Source: Aphelocoma coerulescens (taxonomy: Eukaryota; Chordata; Aves; Passeriformes; Corvidae). Taken from it: a DNA stretch of 64,000 nucleotides. Each line of letters starts with the position of its first letter. Position 1 is the stretch's first letter. Of this stretch, positions 56,880 through 64,000 are shown one piece after another. Location of the stretch: assembly GCF_041296385.1 (NCBI RefSeq), contig NC_091014.1, positions 15,165,578 through 15,229,577 of the forward strand. The letters run 5' to 3'. The position numbers and the translations under genes were made by a program. A model generated the notes under the pieces. It did no database searches and was not told where the DNA came from. It saw only the letters and a program-made list of their open reading frames with translations.

Positions 56880-59800
56880 CTGAGAACAAGGGACAAAAGG
56901 AATACAAGTTTCAAAACATATCCTTTTCAAAGAATCTCAAACAATGCAAATGCTTCCAGTCAAAGCTGCTCCTCATCACTGGGAATAAAAGCAAAGTAAG
57001 TGAAATCTGAGAAATTTCCCTCAGGTTTAGAGCTAGAAAAAGCATTGGAGAAAAAAAAAATAAAAGCTTCAGTCTTGTCTCAAATGAAATATTTTCCTCC
57101 AAGTCTGAGAGAAATGCTCCCAGCTCTCTAGGGGTGTGAGAGCAGCCCGAAGCAGCCACACCTCAGGAGATGTGCTAGAAAAGCTCTTTGCACTGCAGTG
57201 ACCTTCCCATTCCATGGGAGTTCTCGTGCTAGCTACACCACAGCAATTATTTACTGCCATTACCATGAAAACTCCGACCAGGGATTAAACCCACTGTGTG
57301 CTGCACACAGAGCAGCTCCAGTTCCCAAAAACATAAAACACATGAAAATACAGTGAACCTCACAGCTGCCTGGTGCCAGCAGGGCAGAAGTGGAAGTGGA
57401 AACAAGGGAGCACACCAAAGGACAGGTAGGCAGAGGCAGGCTACTTCCCTACTGCCCCCAACATCTGGCACTTAGGATCAAGCATTAAAGCGTGATTTTT
57501 GATCCCTGTCTGTGTGCTTGAGGTAGAAAAAAAATTCCAGGAGATGAGGATGAGTATCCTGTCCTGCCTGCTTGTTAGATACTTGGAAGACTGTTCAGTG
57601 TTGTCATGGGAAGAGAAAACCCGCTCTGAACAGAATGGTTTTCTTCTGTGTATGGTGTATGTCATCCACTGACCCTACTGCTACATTAACCAGTTGGACA
57701 AAATCAGTATAGGAATGATAATCAGAAAAGAAAAAAAAAGTCAGTTCATCTTCTGCACTGCCCAGCAGTACCACAAAAAGGTGGAGATAATCTATTATAT
57801 TTAAAAGTATGGCTACTCCAAAATGAATTACTTCTACTGAAGATGATAAAGGAAAAAAAATGCTCTCTTTTCACTTGCAGTGGCAATAACAGGCAAAGAA
57901 ATGAAGGTGTTTAGAATGTCATTCATTAAGATGTACCGCTGCATCCCTCTTGAAGATCTGTTCATTAAAAGAGTGCAAGTTCAAGCTCAAGTTTCAGTTA
58001 AAAAAAAATCATCTTAAAGAATTAATATAAACCTGAAAATCAGTTAAAGGTATACTGATACAGCTAAAAGTAGTGATAAAAAATAGGATTATCACCATAA
58101 ACTCTACAATTAGATGAGGAATTCATCCAACTCTACTCCTTATCACTAAAGATAAAGAAGGATAAAGTGTATGGGTCATGTGTTAAGAATTGAGAGAGAA
58201 CATCTTTTATGCTGTTGGACTCAAAATGTATGGTAATTAACACTGAATGCTAAAATAAACTGGGATTACAGAATCTCATTTTTGACTGCTTGAGGACAAT
58301 GATGGATTTAGAAACTGAAGTAATTTATTTTATAGCTATGTTTGTATTTTCTGTAAAATTGTACTTGACTTTCATAAATGGGCAAAGTAAAATTAGAATA
58401 TCAGAAAATTATTCAGAAGGTTCACTGCATAAAATCTCGGTAGATTTATTGCTATAGCATAAATGTGAAATTACTTAATTCTTTATTTCACAGTTTCAAA
58501 TTTAGAACATGAAGACTACAATAAAACAAATGGCCTTTCACATCAAGTATAAATTAATCGGTTTTCATATTCTCTATTCCAACCTGGAACAATGGTTTCC
58601 TATTGAGCATGGTAACTCAATTCAAATTCTACATAATCTAATGGAGGTGGAAAAATACTTACAAAGCACTTTCAAACAACTTTTTTTCATTACTGTAATC
58701 ACCATCTACATCTCTGTCACAGTCTCAGCAGAAAACACAGTGATTAAAGGGTCCAGAAAACAAACAGCCATGTGCCCTGCACATCAACATTCCTATCCTA
58801 ACTGTCAGATTCAACATGGTGACAAGTAACAGTAACATAGGTGTGATGACATACGTGTGGAAATACGTAACTTTTCTATGTATCTCTATATACATATATA
58901 ATATAAATTCAGACATACATACATATGTTCTCATGCATAGATAGCCACACCCATACCAATTAGCCTCTGCTCATTATCTTGTGTCTTCTGACCTGGGAAA
59001 ATGGTGTTCATTAGCTGGATCAGAATTTTGTAGTGAAGAAGGCCCTCATGCTCAGCTAGCCAACTCTATTATGTATGAGGAGAGGCAGAAGGGAAAAGCT
59101 ACGTGGAAAAGTCATGTAACATTTCATACTGACTGACTACTCAGTCAAAAATGTTTAGGGGGAAAAAATAAATGCCCTGGTTTCAAACCAACTAAAATCA
59201 CTATCTACAGAGTGCTGGTTGCTTCTATAACACATGATACGAGATTTCAGTTTGTCCAGTGCTGAGATGCAGTCTCTCTGGAGGTGAAATATAGCTGCTG
59301 ATTAATAGCACAGAGAAGACCATATAAGAGCATTTGTGGCAGGAACTAGAGAATACTGTTGCCTACGCATACACCAGGGGGTATTTAAGTGGGTGGACTG
59401 TAGCTACCAAAACTAGAATACAGCAAGGCATTAGCATTAGGTACTCCTGAGGGAGTAAGAAGTGCCATATGCAACCATGACCATCCAGAAACAATTTATT
59501 TTGTTTAAATCTGTAATTTCTTTTGCTTACATATTAATTCAATATACTACTTTTTAAAGTACATTTAAGACTCTCACTGCTTGTTTTTTAAATAATGTGT
59601 TCTAATAAGGATTAGATCTATGCCTGTATGAGAATTATAATTTAACTGCTTAAAATGTGATGTGCAATTCCATTTGACAATAATCAATACTAGAAAATGA
59701 CGCAGAAAGGGTAGCAAAAGGAGTGTTTTTCTCCACCTTAGCAGGAAATTAAAGGAATGTCCCTTGTACCGGACAACTTCTTCAAGGACTGAAAAAGATA

Positions 59801-62800
59801 GGCAGGATGAATATGGAAGACGAGAAGGCAGTTCTGCTTGCCTGAAATGTACACAGCAAATCTACTGGATTATCTTAACGTAATGGAAAGTTTATAAGCC
59901 TTCCCCTATGCCTCATATGCAGCATTGTGAGCAGCAACCGACAGTATCAGAAAGTAACTGCTCTTTCGGGCCTTTCGCTTTCAGAAAACTAAAATCAGCT
60001 AGCTAAAATTACCTTCTTGTCATCTTCCCATCTGTAAATAATGAATATAGTCCTCCTCTACACTTATACCAAATATCCTCAGTTGTAGACAATGTATGGG
60101 AGCATTGGGTACATCCACATTCGTGATTCAATGTGTAGATAGGACTCTTTTGGTCCAAAGCTGTCTTGTGTCTAATGCTTGTTGTCTTGCAGAACACATT
60201 GAAGTGTGCTAGCAGACTAACTTCCACTATTCAAGGAATACACTGCTTCATAATTATCTTAAAAAGAACAACTTCTGCAATTAAATAGCTTTTTGCAGTA
60301 TATCATCATGTATTTGTAAAATAACCCAGAAGGATGTACTAATATTTCTATCAATTAATATTCTGAGACTTTAAATCAGGAATTTTCAATTTCTCTTGCT
60401 TCTGAAAATGAAATAAAATTGAAAGATGTTAAATTAGTTACACCCCCTCCAAAATAAAAATGCTTGCTTTGAAATCTAGTCACAAGCAGATTAACATCTT
60501 GTGATACAATCCCTTGTAGCAGGAGCAGCTGACAAGATGAGTAATGAACTGCATCCGATTATCTTTTCAGCTCTGTAGCAATCATTTTCCAACAGCTTCC
60601 TATGCCATAACCAACAACACTGGAAAAAGGTCACCGTTCTGTCATACTGCCCCCCTCCCGAGTATGTGTTTAACAACACAGAGAACACATAAACCTTTGG
60701 AAGCTGAGGCGTTGTTATCTGGCACAAAGCTGTCTCAGGTGCATACTGCGTACATAGAAAGCCTACATAAAACATCCGTACATAATTGAAAGTCTCCCAG
60801 AAGGAAATTATTGCACATTAGCATAAAATATAATGTTATTTCCTCTTGTCATGCGATACATTCTTTCTTCAACAAAAGAATCTTAACTGTAATTGATGGC
60901 ATTTAAAACTCATGGTAGGCAAGATTCAGGTTGACATATACATATTTTCTCCATCATGAAATATAACCAAATTAAATCTAAGAACATTAATTGCAAGCAA
61001 TTGTAAGACTATAATGGCAAAACAGAACTTTCCCCCCAAACCAGATCCATTTCACTCAGCAACTTTTGAATTAATGGTACTGTCTGTTCGCAACTTTATT
61101 TTGATCTCACAGCACACAGGAAATCTGAACATAAATCATACTTTGTACCACTACAAAATGGTGGGGAAGTAAGATCAGCCAAAGAAATGGCTATTTTCTA
61201 ATAAAAATCTGTTGTGAAAATGCTCCTATGCCTAAAGCACACTTACATAAACTAATATCTAACAACAAAAACTGTGAATTAAAAATACTGTCGCTCTTGT
61301 TCGTGTGACCAGTGACCACTTTATTCCCCAAAACCGAACAGCTGAACAGGCACTTACATGATTTAGTAGCCCCTATGCAATCCTTTATGCAGTGCAAGAC
61401 AGTTTAGATCTGTCTTCCTCTTGTTAATTCTTTATTTTCAGAATGAACTGAACAACTGCCCAGTAACATAAATTAGGGCAACCCTCTGTCATTCTCACCT
61501 GCTGGACAGCTGGCCACAACCAGGGGAATGGAAAGATACTTTTGACAGACATATGGACTATAAACACTTAGCTACTTTTAAGAATGTTATTTCTAGGTAA
61601 CCCACTTGCATCTGTGCAGAGTAAAATAGAAAAACACAACAATCAGACTGCACTCTGGCCCAGCCACTGTAATTTTCCCCTTTTTCATACTGTCCAAAAA
61701 TTTGCTACTCAGTCACACATAGTATTCACACAGGAATTACTTTTCATGAAAATGATACCCATAAATCAGACAAAGTATGTCCAGCAGGCTAGACCACAAA
61801 TGACGATGCATTTTTTCAACAGTAGGCTCACTTTATTGTGTATGTGAACTGGACAAAGTTTATCTTTATTAAAATAATAGATGCAGGTAGTTTGTTTGAC
61901 TTCCATTATATATCTTACTTATGTGAAATTAAAAATATGCTTAAGTGCTTTGCTGAATCAGGGCCATAACCAGTAATGCACTAAAAATACTTTCACTTTA
62001 TATAACTATTTCATTTCAACTATTACTATAAAGTCACTATTGTCAATACTCAGCACAAACAGTAACACTGCGCAACTTTCCCATAATAGAGCAGGTTTTA
62101 GATAAAACATTTAAGATTCTATAATAGAATCACAGAATTAACTAGGTTGGAAAAGACCTTTGAGATCATCAAGTCCACCCTATGACCTACCACCTTGTCA
62201 ACTGAACCATGGAACTGAGTGCCATATCCAGTCTTTTCAAACACCTCCAGGGACTGTTACGCCACCACCTCCCTGGGCACCCCTCTCCAATGCCCAATCA
62301 CTTTTCCTGTGAGGAACTTTTTCTCAGTGTCCAGCCTAAACTTCCCCTGGTGCAGCTTAATAACACTGCCTAATGCCAGTGCCAGGAGACATTTGGACAG
62401 TGATAGTTCATCCTGCTCTCTGTCCCAGGAACTCCACGAGGTTCTGGTCAGATCATTCCTCCAGTCTCTTGAGGTGCCTCTTGATGCCAGTATGACCCTC
62501 TGGAACATCAGCCACTATTCCCAGTTTTGTGTCATCAGCAAACCTGCTGAGGGTACACTCTGGCCCATCATCCAGATGACTAATGAAGATCTTAAAACAG
62601 GACTGGACCTCGTATTGACCCCTTGAGGCGGGCACACCACTGACCTGCTGCTAGACTCTGCACCACTGATCACCACTTTCTGGGCCTGGCCATTCAGCTG
62701 GGCCATTCATGATTAACCCCACTTTGATAAAAAGCTGAGTTTCAGAACACAGTGCAACTGGGAGAGCCTGTAGACTCAATCATCTTCTATGCAGTGACGA

Positions 62801-64000
62801 GTGGCAAGGAATGGATTTAGATCAGTATTCTTTTACTGGTATGGAATGAATGGGTGTGGGGGAATTTATACTTGTCTATTAATTTTTTTTTTCAGTAGTC
62901 CTTTTATCTTTAGTGCATGGTATTACAGCACATAAGCAGACTTGTTAACAGTGTGAAGCAACACTATTACTCAGATTGATGCATTGACTGCATAGATTTG
63001 AAATTTAGATTCAGTGTTGCCTGCTTGCAAGATTATAGAAAAAACTAGGGACTGACATAATTAATGTGCTAAACCCCTTCTCACTCACATGAAAACGATT
63101 TGTTTTCCCAGTTCAAAAAATATAACCCATTTTCACTAACAGCTCCTAATAAGTTAATAAATCACTGAACAATAGTGGGCTGAGTACCAGTAACATCAGA
63201 GGGAAGATATTAGAAGATCTGTATTCACTGTTACTATACAATAATATTAATGCTAAAGCCTGGAAAACTGATTTCAAGTCTCCTCAAACATAAAAACACT
63301 TTACCTAATTTTAAAAACCCATATCGAACTACTGATTAACTTTGCTATTACTGAAATGAAATTAAATCTCTTTAGCTCTGTTCTTAATATAACTATTTAG
63401 TATCTGACATTAAGCATCATCAAGGTATCTCTCAAGGAATGACAATAAAAGTACCCCCCTTCTTCAGTATTAGACAAGAATGTAAGAAGATGCTGAAAGG
63501 ACATATATTTATTTTTACAAATGTCTCTATTTCCTCTACACTGTAAATTTAGAACTTAATGAGTATCATTTCCCATCTGTGAATTATCATATTTGTGTGT
63601 GTCTAAAATAGCTATTTTAACATTCAAATAATAAATCTGACCCACTGATTCTAAACTGGCTCCTACTTCATGACAACCACTTCCAACTTATTTTTCCCTG
63701 TAGAAATTTTGATACTTTGAGTAGAATGTGAAAAGCATCTTTATTGTGAAGCCTCTTTGAAATGTAAAACAATATAGTGAATATTACCATGCAGCCAGTT
63801 GCTGCAGGCTCCTGAAATCAGGCTTTGCATACTAATACATACAGTGTTTTCTATCTGTAATCAAACGCTCTGCCATGGAGAAATGCGGGACTTGCGAATG
63901 TTGCTCTAAAAACAGAAGACATTTAAAGGACAGTCTAAATATTTTTTCCACCAATAAAGCAACAATGCAAATGATTTAACAATTTCGTACGGCAAGATCT
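56880..64000 (-). other. COG5 intron reaching the right edge
   Basis: At least 7.1 kb of intron lies upstream of the first exon seen. It contains a CR1 copy (62116-62715) and an IRF-like motif (59973-59982). The upstream COG5 exon was looked for on the minus strand and not found. The last 200 bases keep a few CpGs but match no COG5 residues. Confidence 0.6.
62116..62715 (-). mobile_element. CR1 LINE, 3' fragment with probable internal deletion
   Basis: On the minus strand the element ends in the CR1-type ATTCTGTGATTCTAT tail (plus 62116-62137). Plus-strand landmarks are AGGTTGGAAAAGACCTTTGA, CACCTCCAGGGACTG, CCACCTCCCTGGGCA, CTAAACTTCCCCTGG, then GTCATCAGCAAACCTGCTGA and GGCCTGGCCATTCAGCTGG. 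The last two belong to a block that normally lies several hundred bases further 5' in full CR1 copies, so the middle seems deleted. Open frames here (up to 135 codons on +) are antisense to the element and not genes. Confidence 0.87.

Noticed and set aside
62219..62626. Longest open frame in the window (135 codons, + strand)
   Set aside because: It lies wholly within the minus-strand CR1 copy and is antisense to it; the residues show no domain.
63840..63930. CpG-bearing stretch after a TTTTTAG acceptor-like site on the minus strand
   Set aside because: Tested as the missing upstream COG5 exon; none of the three frames resembles the expected residues before DGQ, and one hits a stop quickly.

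Overview
The window is vertebrate nuclear DNA, most likely from a bird. It has long AT-rich introns, GT-AG splicing, strong CpG depletion and 3' fragments of CR1 LINEs (the main avian retroposon), with no Alu- or L1-type repeats seen. Two protein genes lie tail to tail. The order HBP1 > < COG5 matches the conserved amniote neighbourhood that corresponds to human 7q22. All coding assignments come from translating exons and comparing them by eye with remembered human HBP1 and COG5; no search was run.

Left part (1-9180, + strand): the 3' end of HBP1, an HMG-box transcriptional repressor. Four exons encode the C-terminal 211 residues: the second half of the AXH domain with an IxCxE motif, a linker, the complete HMG box and the terminal GSQQH. 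A 1.1 kb 3' UTR follows, ending at an AATAAA.

Remainder (9336-64000, - strand): the 3' two-thirds of COG5, a lobe-B subunit of the conserved oligomeric Golgi tethering complex. Twelve exons, all in frame with matching phases, give 1464 nt, or 487 residues plus stop, uninterrupted. The 5' exons lie beyond the right edge. HBP1 and COG5 transcripts should end only about 150 bp apart.

COG5 introns make up most of the window. They hold a CpG-dense orphan patch at 15.96-16.18 kb, GC-richer patches at 10.3-12.4 kb, an 18.3 kb intron with a probable LTR (43.6-44.1 kb) and a probable short hAT-type element (47.4-47.6 kb), a CR1 followed by a 25-unit pentanucleotide satellite with a G-quadruplex motif (52.65-53.34 kb), and an antisense-inserted CR1 (62.1-62.7 kb). 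No further protein gene, tRNA, rRNA or CRISPR array could be supported. The two genes are not functionally coupled as far as the sequence shows; they share only a convergent 3' boundary. Nothing here amounts to a new biological system. The points most worth a second look are regulatory: the orphan CpG patch, the HBP1 3' UTR layout, the in-frame cassette exons of COG5, and the intronic hairpin and G-quadruplex.
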